Assembly (NCBI GenBank): GCA_023548195.1
Contig: JAJHZJ010000757.1
Location: forward strand, 740,109-804,108
DNA length: 64,000 nucleotides
Reading direction: 5' to 3'
Source of the DNA: Bettongia penicillata ogilbyi
Lineage: Eukaryota; Chordata; Mammalia; Diprotodontia; Potoroidae
Made by a program: the position numbers and the translations under genes. The notes under the pieces are model-generated. The model had not been told where the DNA came from and made no database searches. It was given only the letters and a program-made list of their open reading frames with translations. Shown piece after piece: positions 21,411-32,254 of the stretch (positions are counted from its first letter, which is position 1; each line of letters opens with the position of its first letter).

Positions 21411-21422
21411 TATGAGTAGTAG

Positions 21423-21563
21423 GGGGGCAGTTGGTGGCCCAGTGGATAGAGGACTGGCCCTGGACTCAGTCAGGAGGAGCTGAGTTCAAATTTGGCCTCA
21501 GACACTTAGTAACTGTGTGACGCTGGACAAGTCACTTAACCCTATTTGAAGGAAAGAAGAAAG
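21423..21563 (+). repeat. tRNA-derived SINE with target duplication
   Basis: Head 'ggggcagttggtggcccagt', box-B-like 'gagttcaaatttggc', 'ctggacaagtcacttaac', then a short A/G-rich tail 'aaggaaagaagaaag'. Flanks 'atgagtagtag' (21412-21422) and 'atgagtaatag' (21564-21574) match at 10 of 11 bases. It lacks the long RTE or L2 tail, resembling WSINE1-type SINEs. Confidence 0.8.
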
Positions 21564-21599
21564 ATGAGTAATAGATGTTGCAAAAATGATCCTGAATAT

Positions 21600-21720
21600 T
21601 TTTGAGAGAGTCAGCTTCAGAAATAGAGAAGAACAGCATTCAAGTCCTACCTATGAGATGCTCTGACTTTGTGGCCCTGAGCAAACCATTCAACCTCTTC
21701 ATATGCTAGGCATTTTTTCC
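21600..21720 (+). repeat. MIR fragment
   Basis: 'agcattcaagtcctacctat', 'gtggccctgagcaaaccatt' and 'caacctcttcatatgctagg' give MIR order. Confidence 0.55.
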
Positions 21721-22114
21721 CAGACAGTACAGTGGCAGAGCAGCTGTCAATCTGTATTAGCAGAGGGAATTTCCTCAAGGGGAATTTCCCACACCAATGA
21801 AATCATAGGTCCAGTCCAAGAACAAATATTGACAAATAAAAATGTCAATTTCACTCTGGTTCCCAAAGGATGCACAACACCAGCTTGGTGGGTGTTTATT
21901 CTGCATTAGTTTCTTTTGCAGAGTTTTTGTAAATGGCTCTAAAGGAAATGTAACTTCTACCTAAGGGCAGAATGAAGAACTTAATCTAGACAAAGATCAA
22001 CGCTGCCATTTGTAAGGTAAATTTTAAGGGGCATTGTGTTTTGAGTCTAGGATTTCATCCACATAATTTCACCTTACCCACCCCACTGCATCTTATTCTC
22101 ATCATGCTGATCTG

Positions 22115-22275
22115 TAACTGGTGAGTAACTTACGTTCTTGGAAAGAGTTGCCTGGGCACTGAAAGGAAAATGACTTTCCTTTAGTCTCACAGCTACTCTG
22201 TGTCAGAGGCATGACTTGAACCCCCAGCCATTTCTCCACTAAGCCACATTGCCTCTCATTTGTGAGGTTCACTTT
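22115..22275 (-). repeat. MIR/tRNA-SINE fragment
   Basis: 'agtctcacagctactctgtg', 'gaggcatgacttgaaccccc' and 'actaagccacattgcctctc' are the complement of a MIR-class 5' half. Confidence 0.6.
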
Positions 22276-22309
22276 ATCTAAGAGGGAGAATAGCACCTTC
22301 ATTTTCTCT

Positions 22310-22440
22310 GTGAGGGAGGTTAGTAGGCCAGCCTTTACAGTAAAGAAGAGCTGTATTCAAATGTTGCACCAGATCATATTAGTTGTATGAACTTTGGTAA
22401 GTTATAAGTATCTCAACTGACTCTTTAAGACTGAGTTACA
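22310..22440 (+). repeat. MIR fragment
   Basis: 'aagagctgtattcaaatgtt', 'gtatgaactttggtaagtta' suggest a diverged MIR core. Confidence 0.45.
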
Positions 22441-22494
22441 AATCTGCATCAGTGGTGGAGGGAGTTTTATATGGGGAATTTCCTATACCTATGA

Positions 22495-22745
22495 TAATGA
22501 TAATAACTAGCACTTCTACAATACTTTAAGGTTTGCAAAGTGCATTATCTATGTTCTCTTATTTGAAACTTAACTCAGTTAAGTGAAATAGCTGATATTA
22601 TTATCTTTATTTTTAGATGATGAAATTAAGATTGATAGGTTGAGAGATTTACCCAAGGTCACACTAACAAATTAGTGTATAAGGAAGTTAGGGTTCAAAC
22701 TTAATTCTTTCTAACTATAAACCCACCATTTTATTAACTGTGTAC
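22495..22745 (-). repeat. MIR SINE
   Basis: 'taataactagcacttctaca', 'aaggtttgcaaagtgcatta', 'acccaaggtcacactaac', 'ggttcaaacttaattctttc' is an almost complete antisense MIR. Confidence 0.75.
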
Positions 22746-22949
22746 TTCAGTTTATAACTACATAATCTCATTGTCCCCTCCCCATCCCCTAAATATTATT
22801 ATTATTAAATGGTTATTAACATAGATCTACAAAATCCATGTAGCATCTATACAAGTTCAAATGGCTCACCAGGTAACTTTGTCACTCTCCTGAGTTGTTT
22901 TTAGACTAGGAAGCTATAAATGATCAAGTATAAGATAAAAATACAAAAC

Positions 22950-23250
22950 CAGAACAGAGTGAGTAGGGGTGTCATTTTAAGTAGAATTCATCACAAAAGA
23001 GGTGGGTAGACTGTGGTAGGAGATAGACTAGTGCAGGGAAAAATAATAGAGTAGGAGGTTGCAATAATCAAGACAGGAAGCTATAAGAACAAGGAATTAT
23101 TGGAGAGAAAGGGAGTAATTTTAGAAACACTAAGGAGAAAGAAATGATTTTTTAAGAAGCAAGTATCTGTCTACAGAATAACTAAGTGAAAAGTCCACAG
23201 TGACAGAAGAAAGAGGTTAAAGGAAGGAACTAAACAAAAAAAAAATTAAA
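22950..23250 (-). repeat. Diverged L2 (antisense)
   Basis: 'gtaggaggttgcaataatca' and neighbouring purine-rich text match the antisense L2 block seen also in 16435-17390. The open frame at 23262-23501 just beyond is low-complexity lysine/glutamate-rich and not credible as a gene. Confidence 0.45.
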
Positions 23251-23571
23251 GAAAGCAATGAATGGAGGGGGAAAAAAAGAAGCAGAAAGGAGAAACTGGA
23301 GGAGAAAGAATAATTTGGAGATTTCTGGAGAATAATATTGTTATTAAAGGAATAGGTAAGGAAAAGGGCAAAGCAGGAAAAGGAAGGAAAAAAAGAAAGT
23401 GTTTTAGTATGTTCAAAGACAGGTCATGTCTTCTGCAGAGGAACTACACACATGACAGCCTGTGTATAGAGCAAACTTCACAACCACTGGAATGGGCTTG
23501 ATTTGTAATAAAATACATTTATGGAGAACTTACAGGAAAGACTGTGAAAGACTAGGACAGAATACTATGAC

Positions 23572-24140
23572 TTGTTATAGAAATTTCTTTTCTTTTGGGA
23601 GGGAAAGAAATGATTATTAATGACCAATGATTTGGGGAAATCCAGAGTTCCCCCTTTTCCTGATACTCTTATTTCAAAGCTCGTTCTTTGAAGGTTCAAC
23701 TTTCTCCTCATTAGTGGTGGGACCCCACCCAACCTTTCAAGGAATCTATTCTAAGGTGATTTCCTGCCCACTGTGTTCCACTCAAGCAAGTTTGGGTGGA
23801 AGTAGAAATTTTGTCTAGATTGCTAAAAGTTGAGGGTTGCTTGGGTGTAGAGATATTCTCCTTGTTCAAGGGTGATATGATGTCACTCTTTCAGCCCTTC
23901 ATTGGAACCACCCCACTTTTCAAGATAATATTCATTCTCTCATTAATTGTTAACTAATCAGAGTTGATTGCTACCCTCAGGTATAGTCATTCTTCCAAGA
24001 GTATATAAACTGTGAGCCCACCACCATGAAAGGTCTTTGGCATCTGAGAGTACCACCAACCTCTTTTATTAATAACATGCTAGCATTATTAATGGAATGA
24101 TCAATTACTCAGAAATGATATCTCTTGAACTTTTTAAACA
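23572..24140 (+). mobile_element. Possible solo LTR (ERV-derived)
   Basis: The segment begins TG ('tgttatagaaatttctttt') and can end CA near 24140. It contains a TATA-like 'gagtatataaactgtgagcc' near 24000 and an AT-rich polyadenylation-like stretch 'ttttattaataacatg' near 24065. This order (U3, TATA, R, U5) fits an LTR of about 570 bp. No gag, pol or env frame adjoins it and I could not find a matching short duplication, so the ends are uncertain. Confidence 0.35.
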
Positions 24141-24369
24141 CCATGGGAGATATATACTTAATTTTTTATGGATATTTTGGTCAACATTTTTCAACAAGTA
24201 TAGATAATAATATATCACTGTTCTTTCTTCCTGAGCAAATTTTGTCCATTTTTTTTCCTCATAAACTCTTCATGGAGCATTTACTCACCATGCTGGAAAT
24301 CTTTCTCATGTTTTTATAATATTTTGATATTTCATATTTGTGGTTCTGAACATAGCACTGGTTCTGTCC

Positions 24370-24560
24370 AAGTTGAGGGTGGTAGGATAATAGCATTAGA
24401 GCTAGAAGGGAACCTTCAAGGTTATTTTGTCCAACTCTTCCCTTTTACAAATGAGGACTTTGAGATCTGAAGACATTATGAGAATTTCCCAAGATCATAC
24501 AGACAGTAAGCACTAAACATGGAATTTGAACCCAAGTCTTTTGACTCCACAGTCAGTTCT
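24370..24560 (-). repeat. MIR SINE
   Basis: 'agagctagaagggaaccttc', 'cttttacaaatgaggacttt', 'tttgaacccaagtcttttga' is the antisense MIR order. Confidence 0.7.
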
Positions 24561-24569
24561 GTGCATCTC

Positions 24570-24840
24570 TCTCACTGCATCAGCAGTTCACCACCTTTTC
24601 TAGTCACATGTGTCCTTGATGATGTTGTTGATTCAACCTCTGCGAATAAAGTCACTAATAAGAAATTGAAGGTCAGCTATATGTCCTGTGCATCTCTCCA
24701 TTACTATTGAGGTTACTTGTAATTTTACTTCTTATGAGATCATTGTGTCCAAATGGTTTTGGGGAGACCCAAGGAAATAAATAAGCATTATTAGATATCA
24801 AAGGACAGACTGACTTACTGAAATAGGTCAATGGGATGGC
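24570..24840. other. Nothing recognised
   Basis: No named repeat or gene between the MIR and the following SINE. Confidence 0.4.
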
Positions 24841-24855
24841 AAGTTTATTCAGAAG

Positions 24856-25176
24856 GGGCAGCTAGGTGGTGCAGTAGATAGAGCACCAGTGCAGGAGTCA
24901 GGAGGACCTGAGCTGAAATCTCACCTCAGATACTTGACACTCACTAGCTGTGTGACCTTGGGCAAGTCACTTAACCCCAATTGCCTCATCCTGGGTCATC
25001 TCCAGTCCCCTGATGAATATCTGGTCATTGGACTCAGATGGCTGTGGAGGAGAAGTGAGGCTGGTGACCTGTACAGCCCTCCCTCACTCAAACCAAGATC
25101 AAGTGCAAATCATGTCATTATTTCTCTGATGGTATGGTCTTCTTTGGCAATGAAGGACAAACACACATATACACAC
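24856..25176 (+). repeat. RTE-tailed tRNA SINE (MAR1-like), full length with target duplication
   Basis: Head 'gggcagctaggtggtgcagt', then 'cttgggcaagtcacttaacc', tail 'gatgaatatctggtcattgg' to 'tttggcaatgaaggacaaac' and a short CA/TA run. Perfect 11-bp flanks 'ttattcagaag' (24845-24855 and 25177-25187). The 124-residue open frame inside is the SINE read through and is closely similar to the one at 17696-17995. Confidence 0.92.
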
Positions 25177-25189
25177 TTATTCAGAAGAA

Positions 25190-25625
25190 ACAAATGGAAT
25201 AAAAGTGGTGAGAGAGAAACATTTTATGTCAAGAAGATAAACACTTACATGGACATCCATTAACTTGAGGGTGAAAACATAGAAATCTTTTGGGTGAAGA
25301 TAAAAAGAGAGGGAAGCTTTAACTGTATCAATATGAGAATGATATTTATAGCTTAGGTAGTTGAATGGTACCCACATACACGTATTTTCTTTATTCAGAT
25401 TACCAAATTAGTTCACAGTCAAGATGTAATGGTGATAAGAGACTTACTTTTTGAATATTTGATGAATGTCTCACTTTGCTTCTAAAGGAAAAAAAATTAA
25501 TAATTTCTTGACTGGCCCTACTAACAATCTTTATCTCAAAGAAGGAACAGGAATAGATTGTGGGAAAGAAAAGTGGTGATTATTAGGGTTACAAAAATTA
25601 AGAGGTTGAACAAATCTCATTTTTC
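25190..25625. other. No gene recognised
   Basis: No named repeat or coding signal in this stretch. Confidence 0.4.
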
Positions 25626-25629
25626 TACT

Positions 25630-25805
25630 AGAGTAGCAAGGTGATACAATAGGTAGAGCACTAGGTCTGGAGACTGGAATATCTTTCGTTCTTATTCATT
25701 CTACTAACTGTGTAACCCTGGGCAAATCACTTACCCTCCACTTGCCTCAGTTTCCTCATCTTCAAAATGGGGATAATAATAGCACCTACATCCTAAGGAG
25801 GTTGT
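25630..25805 (+). repeat. MIR/tRNA SINE, left part of a split copy
   Basis: 'gcaaggtgatacaataggta', 'aaccctgggcaaatcactta', 'gcctcagtttcctcatcttc', 'ggggataataatagcaccta'. The tail continues at 28484 ('aggatctaaggagataattt', 'taaagtgcttaggacaatac'), so the HAL1-like element split it. Confidence 0.85.
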
Positions 25806-28467
25806 TTTTTTCACCTTTTAATTAATTGATTCATTTTTAGTTTTCAACATTCATTTCCACAAGATTTTAAGTTACAAATTTTCTCCCCACCTTTCCCTTT
25901 CCCCACCACAAAACACTGTGCATTCTGATTACCCCTTCCCCCAACCTGCCCTTACTTCTATCACAACCCTTCCTTCCCTTATCCCCACCTTCTTTCTTTT
26001 CTTGTGTGGCAAAATAGATTTCTATACCCTGGATTTCTTATTTCCCAGTTGCATGCAAAAACAATTTCAATATTCATTCCTAAAACTTTGAGTTCCAATT
26101 TCGCTCCCTTCTTCCCTCCCCCCCCACTGAAAAGGCAAGCAATTTAATATAGGTTATATATGTGTAATTTTGCTAAAGACTTCCATAAGAGTCATGTTGT
26201 GAAAGACTAACTATATTTCCCTCCATCCTATCATGACCTCCATTTATTTTATTCTCTCTTTAGACCTTATCCCTCCCCTAAAGTATTTACTTCTAATTAT
26301 TCCCTCCTCCCATTTATTTGTCCCCCACCCCACTTATCCTCTTCTCCCCTACTTTCCTGTAGTGTAGGATAGATTTTCATACCAAATTGAGTGAGGGAAT
26401 GTTATTCCCTCCTTAAGCCAAATCTGATGAGAGTAAGCTTCATTTTTTTGCCTTTCACCTCCCTCCTTTCCCCCTCCATTGAAAAAGCTTTTTCTTGCTT
26501 CTTTTATGAGAGATAATTTGCCCCATTCCGTTTCTAATCTCTTCAACTACCCAAATACTGAGAACAGTTTCAAGAGTTACAAATATTATTTTTCCATGTA
26601 GAAATGCAAACAGTTCAACTTTTGTAAGTCCCTTATGATTTCTCTTTCCTGTTTACCTTTTCATGCTTCTCTTGATTCTTGTGTTTGATATTCAAATTTT
26701 CTATTCAACTCTGGTCTTTTCATCAAAAATGCCTTAAAGTCATCTATTTCATTGAATGACCATTTTTCCCCTTGAAGTATTATACTCAGTTTTGCTGAGT
26801 AAGTGATTCTTGGTTTTAACCCTAGTTCCTTTGACTTCTGGAATATCCCATTCTAAGCCCTTTGATCCCATAATGTAGAAGCTACTAGATCTTGTGTTAT
26901 CCTGATTGTATTTCCACAATACTCTTGAATTGTTTCTTTCTGGATGCTTGCAATATTTTCTCCTTGACCTGGGAACTCTGGAATTTGGCTACAATATTCC
27001 TAGAAGTTTCTCTTTTTGGATCTCTTTCAGAAGATGATTGGTGGATTCTTTCAACTGCTTCTAGAATATCAGGGCAGTTTTCCTTGACAATTTCATGAAA
27101 GATGATGTCTAGGTTCTTTTTTTCATCATGGTTTTCAGGTAGCCCCATAATTTTTAAATTGTCTCTCCCGGATCTATTTTCCAGGTCAGTTGTTTTTCCA
27201 ATGAGATATTTCACATTGTCTTCAATTTTTCCATTCTTTTGTTTCTGTTTTCTAATTTCTTGGTTTCTCATAAAGTCATTAGCTTCCATCTGCTCCATTC
27301 TAATTTTTAAAGAACTATTTTCTTCAGTGAGCTTTTGAACCTCCTTTTCCATTTGGCTAATTATGCTTTTTAATACATTCTTCTCCTCATTGGCTTTTTG
27401 GGCCTCTTTTTGCCATTTGAGTTAGTCTATTTTTAAAGATGCTATTTTCTTCAGAATTTTTTTAGGTCTCCTTTAGCAAGCTGTTGACTTGGTTTTCATG
27501 ATTTTCTTGCATTGCTCTCATTTCTATTTCCATTTTTTTCCTCCAACACTCTTATTTAATTTTCAAAATTCTTTTTGAACTCTTCTGTGGCCTGAGACCA
27601 TTGCTTATTTTTTTTGGAGGTTTTAGATCCAGAAACTCTGACTTTTATATCTTCCTCTGATGGTGTGTATTGTTCTTCCTCATTTGAAAGGATGGAAAGA
27701 AATACTTGTTCACCAAGAAAGTAACCCTCTGTAGTCTTAACTTTTTTTTCTCTTTTTGAGGCATTTTCCCAACCAGTTACTTGAATTTTGAGTCCTTTGT
27801 CAAGAGTAGGATATACTCTGAGGACTTGTAAGTTCTCAGTTCCTCCAAGGTGGCATAATCAAGGGACAGTAGTTTACTCTGCTCCTGGCCTGCCCCTCTG
27901 GTCTGGGAGCAACCACAAGTTTTTCTGCTCAAGATTCTCTCTAGAGCCTCCACCAGTTCCACTGGTCAGTGTTCCTCCTTACACCAGGACCACCACTCAG
28001 GGTTGAGACCCAGATCAGAGGCTAAATTCCCCCAGGGTCTTTAGGCCAAGGGCTCCAAAAATGGATGTTGCTGCAGCCTGGGGCCAGATCTAAGGGAGGA
28101 TCCTGCTCCCTTCTCACCCCAGTGAAAGAGCTTTCTCACTGACCTTTGAAGCTGTCTTTGACATCTGTGGGTTGAGTAATCTGGGAACTGCAGCTGCTGC
28201 TGGTAGTGCCCTGAAGCCTGCTCTGGTCCTGTCCCTGCTGGCACTGCATGGCCAATGCAAGGCTGTGCTCTGCTCCCAGCCTAGCCTGATAGACCTGTCC
28301 TGTGGGCCTTCCAGGATGCCTTGGGCTGGAAATCCCTTTCACTCTGTTGTTTTGTGACTTCTACTCCTCTAGATTTTATTTTGAGTCATTTTTTTACAGG
28401 TATTTTATGGGTTGTGGGAAGAGAGCTACAGTAGGTTCATCTTGCTACTCTTTCATTTTCCTCTGCC
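25806..28467 (-). mobile_element. HAL1-like half-LINE, complete insertion
   Basis: A 2.66-kb element with an L1-type ORF1 but no endonuclease or reverse transcriptase anywhere in its span. It is bounded by a perfect 16-bp duplication 'atcctaaggaggttgt' (25790-25805 and 28468-28483), and its two flanks join into one continuous MIR. Minus-strand order: 5' leader (about 27760-28467), ORF1 relic (27750-26690), long 3'UTR (26690-25806). The left edge ('tttttttcaccttttaatta') is the complement of a short A-rich tail. HAL1 elements depend on L1 enzymes in trans. Confidence 0.85.
26690..27750 (-). pseudogene. HAL1-like ORF1 relic
   Basis: The clearest frame is 27352-26897, 151 residues: coiled coil ('MEKEVQKLTEENSSLKIRME'), then RRM text 'VKYLIGKTTDLENRSGRDN' and 'LKIMGLPENHDEKKNLD', and the start of the C-terminal domain ('NIVAKFQSSQVKEKILQ'). 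Coiled-coil text continues upstream to about 27750 in other phases with stops. Compared with ORF1 of the L1 at 10849-16150 the RRM is very similar, so this ORF1 and that L1 share recent ancestry. It would encode an RNA-binding chaperone, now broken. Confidence 0.85.
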
Positions 28468-28483
28468 ATCCTAAGGAGGTTGT

Positions 28484-28580
28484 AAGGATCTAAGGAGATA
28501 ATTTTTGTAAAGTGCTTAGGACAATACCTGGAACATAGTATGTGATTTATAGATGTTAGTTATTATGATGCTGGTGATGA
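28484..28580 (+). repeat. MIR/tRNA SINE, right part of a split copy
   Basis: Tail of the SINE begun at 25630: 'gtaaagtgcttaggacaata', 'cctggaacatagtatgtgat', 'atgttagttattatgatg'. Confidence 0.8.
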
Positions 28581-28629
28581 CAATGAAGATATAATCTAAG
28601 TGGTATATCAGGGAATTATTGTAGATAAA

Positions 28630-28830
28630 GTGTATCTAGAATCATAGAATTAGATCAGGAATGGACTTGAGAAGTCATCTAATTCAAATCTCTCATTGTA
28701 CAGATGAGGAAATTGAAGTCCAGAGAGGTGAAGTTGCTGACCTATGATCATAACATAGTGATAGAGCCTACATCTGAACTAAGGTTCTCTGAGTCCAAAT
28801 TATATGTTCTCTCCATTGGTTTATGCTTAA
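28630..28830 (-). repeat. MIR SINE
   Basis: 'agaatcatagaattagatca', 'tgtacagatgaggaaattga', 'tctgaactaaggttctctga' in antisense MIR order. Confidence 0.7.
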
Positions 28831-28834
28831 TTTC

Positions 28835-29335
28835 AGAAAGTCCTTTGAGAAAATCACTTGACGTATTTGTGGATGAGGTAGAGAAATATAGATCAGATAA
28901 GAATATAAGCTAGACAGATTCATAACTGATTGAACAATTATACTCAAAGAATAATGTTAGTCTGAAAAAATGTCTCCACCACAGGGCTCTGTCCTTAGAG
29001 CCATTCAGTTGAACCTTTTTTCCCCTTAAAGTTCATGACCTGTATGAAGACTTAGCTGGAATAATGATCAAATCTGTTTATGTCAAAACTGAGATAGTTA
29101 ATACTAGATAACAGATTACAATGACTATGTGATCTTAACGACATAAGATGATGGGTCAAATCTAACAAGAATTAATTTAATAGGGGTAAAAAAATATTTC
29201 TTTTAAAAATTAAAAAATTAACTATATATTACCCTTAGACTTCTCACACTAGATCAAATCTGCATGTCTTTTCCTGTAATTGATTAATTTTTCCCAGAAT
29301 TTATATGCCAGATTAGCCATGTTTTTATTTCTCTT
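28835..29335. other. No gene recognised
   Basis: Repeat-poor and AT-rich. No coding signal. Confidence 0.4.
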
Positions 29336-29339
29336 TAGG

Positions 29340-29545
29340 TTGTACTCCTGACCCTCCAGATTTTCTGAACAGGTATTTTCCACCACTACCACCTTTTAGC
29401 TTACTCCTATGTGCTGTCTTTCCCCATTAGAAAGTGAACTTCTTTAAGATGAAAACTGTCCTTCTTTCTGCTTGTATTTGCTTTTCAAGCACTTAGCATA
29501 GTGATTGGTACATAATAAGTGTTTGCTAAATGCTTTTTGCCTTAC
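29340..29545 (+). repeat. L2 LINE 3' end
   Basis: 'ctttccccattagaaagtga', 'caagcacttagcatagtgat', 'tggtacataataagtgtttg' give the L2 3'UTR order. Confidence 0.7.
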
Positions 29546-29607
29546 TGACTTTTTGGCAAACACTGAATGGGAGAGATATGTTTAGTCTGTAGTTTGTGAC
29601 CCTCAGT

Positions 29608-29800
29608 TGTGTTGTGTTTGTCCTTCATTCTCGAAGGTCATCATCAGATGATGACCTCTTACAGTTGACTGTGATTTGAGTGAGGGAGGGCTGCGTAAGG
29701 TCAACAACCTCACTTTCTTCTCCTGAGTCATCTGGGTCCAGTGGCCAGATATTCATCAAGATGACTACAGATGACCCAGAATGTGATGTGAGACCTTGGC
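29608..29800 (-). repeat. RTE-type tail fragment (MAR1-like)
   Basis: Antisense of the RTE-like tail: 'tcattctcgaaggtcatcat', 'tgtgatttgagtgagggagg', 'ctgagtcatctgggtccagt', 'gatattcatcaagatgacta'. Same family as 2148-2345; head absent. Confidence 0.65.
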
Positions 29801-29949
29801 CCTTAATATGATTCAAAGGGGTGATGAAGACAAAAGGAAAATCGAACAGAACCCCCAAACACTATACATTCTTAGATACCTTTAACAGCAATGTGCTATC
29901 AAAAACAAGGGAGGTAATAGTCCTAGTATGCTCTGTTCTTGCTTAGAAA

Positions 29950-30480
29950 AACCTGTGATTAATGAAAAACCCCAAGAGACAGAGTTTCTTAGTAATTAAT
30001 AATCAATTTATTTAGGCCAGCTAATAATAAATACATTGATGGTCAGTGGCTTCTCTCATAAAATCAAAGAAAAAAAATGGAGAACCTGAAAGCTTTGAAT
30101 GTTTTTTTGAAAATAAATGCACCTGACAAGTGAAAACCAACCCTGATTGGTGGACATTTAATGAGGAGGTGGGCTAGAAGATGTCAGCTCCTCTTGCTGA
30201 GAGCATGAATTGATCATGAGACTCATCTGCCTCCAGGACTCTAGACAGGGGAATCTACCTCCATCCAGACCACTACAATTGGTTTTCTCCTTCATGAGCT
30301 GGATCACCCTAAATTCCAATGGAGGGTGCAAGGACAGGGACTTATTTATCCTTGGAGCAAGCATTCACTTAGATTGGTTTCTGTTTACAGTCTAAATAGA
30401 AGTAAGATTTCCTAGTTGTGTGGGTTCCAGCCTAAGATTGATTTCAGCCTAAGGATTAGGAAACATCTCATCCATCAATC
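29950..30480 (-). mobile_element. Possible LTR remnant (ERV-derived)
   Basis: Read on the minus strand, 'aataaattgattattaatta' at about 30000 looks like a polyadenylation signal with U5 after it, ending near 'ttcattaatcaca'. Upstream lies a long, GC-richer U3-like section with 'gcattcacttag' and 'caatcagggttgg'. Ends are not fixed and no duplication is evident. No viral genes adjoin it. Confidence 0.3.
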
Positions 30481-30574
30481 ATGTCCTTTAGAGACTGATT
30501 TTTTTTTTTACAGGAGATGGTCCTTAAATGAAGAAATAAATGGAGAAAGACTGGATCTTAATCTAATATTTGGT

Positions 30575-31030
30575 TATTTGTAGTAAAACAATAATTTCTC
30601 TCAAATTACATGTGAAATATTGTGTTCAATTCTGTGCACCACACATAAGAAGAACATTAAGAAGTTGGAGCCGATCCAGAAGAGAATGGCAATGGATAGA
30701 GAAGGGATTCAAAATCATGTCATTTGAAGAAAGTGGAGATATTTATCCAGGAGAGGTAAAACCTTAGGAGAGACATGAGAGCTACCTTCAAATATTTGAA
30801 GAGGAAGTAAACATTTTTAGTGTAGCCCCATTAAGACCAATAGATAAAATTCAGAAAGGCAGATTTCAGTTCAAAAGAAGGAAGAATTTTCTCACAATTA
30901 GATGTGTCAGAAAATGGAATTGGCTGCCTCAGGTAATCATGAATTTCCAATCACTGGAAACGTTTAAGCTGACTCTTAAATCCTTTACAATTCTAAGGTC
31001 ATATGACATCTTCAAGAATAAAACTGGACA
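30575..31030 (+). repeat. L3/CR1 LINE, ORF2 end and 3' end
   Basis: Sense L3 text: 'gtgttcaattctgtgcacca', 'gtggagatatttatccagga', 'ccttcaaatatttgaagagg', 'gaagaattttctcacaatta', 'aaatggaattggctgcctca'. Complement of the family seen at 6870-7225. Confidence 0.75.
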
Positions 31031-31034
31031 GTTT

Positions 31035-31900
31035 TGAAATGAGCACCATACCACAGGACACAATAAAATCAGGCTGTTCTTTCCAGGAGTCAGACAATAT
31101 ACCTATTGAAAAAGACACTATATTCTGTCTTTTAGTTTTGCTTTTCCATTAGAATCTGTGAGTAATATCGGAGTATATTTTCTGAGAACCAATGCTTTAT
31201 TTATTGATAGTAAGAAAAATATTGTGGGATATGGCTTGAAGGTGAAAGAGATGATGCAGTGAAATTATTTAAAATACGCTTTTCATTTATGTGTTCTAAG
31301 ATGGTTTGTTCTGGAAGAGATATTTATCATTTTAGATAATCTGACATTTAAATGATCTTAATAAAGCTGAGATTGTTAAAATTTCAAGCCCCCTACCAAA
31401 GAAAAGTTTTTGGTTACTAAGACAATAACTGAGTGCAAATTACCACTTTGCATTTCGGGGAGGAAAGGAGCAGCTGATATACCTTTTTTTCTGATTAGAA
31501 AAAGATCATAGATTTCTACACAGATGAGTCATGCTGGGTGTCATATGGCTATACAACTTTTGTCTCTCCCGTCAGCAGAAGCTTCATGAGGTAGCAAGAA
31601 CTGAGAGACTGGAAAAGTTGGAAAGACTATGGTATTTCAGCTGATTAATTAGGGGATGATGTAGGAAAGACTGTCCACAATGGAGTTAAAGCCACTGCCT
31701 GAAGAAGAAAAAAAGGCAGCAGGTATCTTTAAACCATATGGAGTAGCAGAAATGCCAAATCTGTGCACACACCCTGGAAGGATTTTTGACTTAGTCAAGA
31801 GAAATGGGGTGATTTAGAGGAGAATGTTCTAATAAATATTGTGTCTAAGATGAGTTTTGGAAAAGGTCACAGATAATGATTTAGTAAATGCAATTCGATT
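31035..31900. other. Repeat-poor interval, no gene recognised
   Basis: About 0.85 kb with no recognised repeat. No exon-like frame with splice signals that I trust. Confidence 0.4.
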
Positions 31901-31904
31901 AAAT

Positions 31905-32020
31905 TGAATAAAAATTTTTAAGCCCCTACTATTTGTCAGGCACTGTATTAATGTAAATAAAAAAGACAGAATCTACACTCAAGGAGCTTACAATCTAATG
32001 GAGGAAGACAGCAAAGAAAG
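31905..32020 (-). repeat. L2 LINE 3' end
   Basis: 'cccctactatttgtcaggca', 'ctcaaggagcttacaatcta', 'atggaggaagacag' is the complement of the L2 terminal block. Confidence 0.75.
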
Positions 32021-32254
32021 GGAAGATGGTTAGAGGGAGACTTTGGTTACCAGGGGGCACCCAGTCATGGAGTGCAACTCAAGCAGCATTCATGATGGAA
32101 AACAGAGAATATAAAAATCCACAAAATTGTACCCAAGTAATTATTTCTTTAATCTTGCTCACAACAGTTATCAATGAAAAAATACAGTTATTTCCCAAAG
32201 TATAAACAAGTCATGTTCCAAAAAGCACAAGTGTGCTACATATTCTTATAGAAT

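Noticed and set aside
24889..25263. 124-residue plus frame
   Set aside because: It is the RTE-tailed SINE read through; the same frame recurs in the SINE at 17677.
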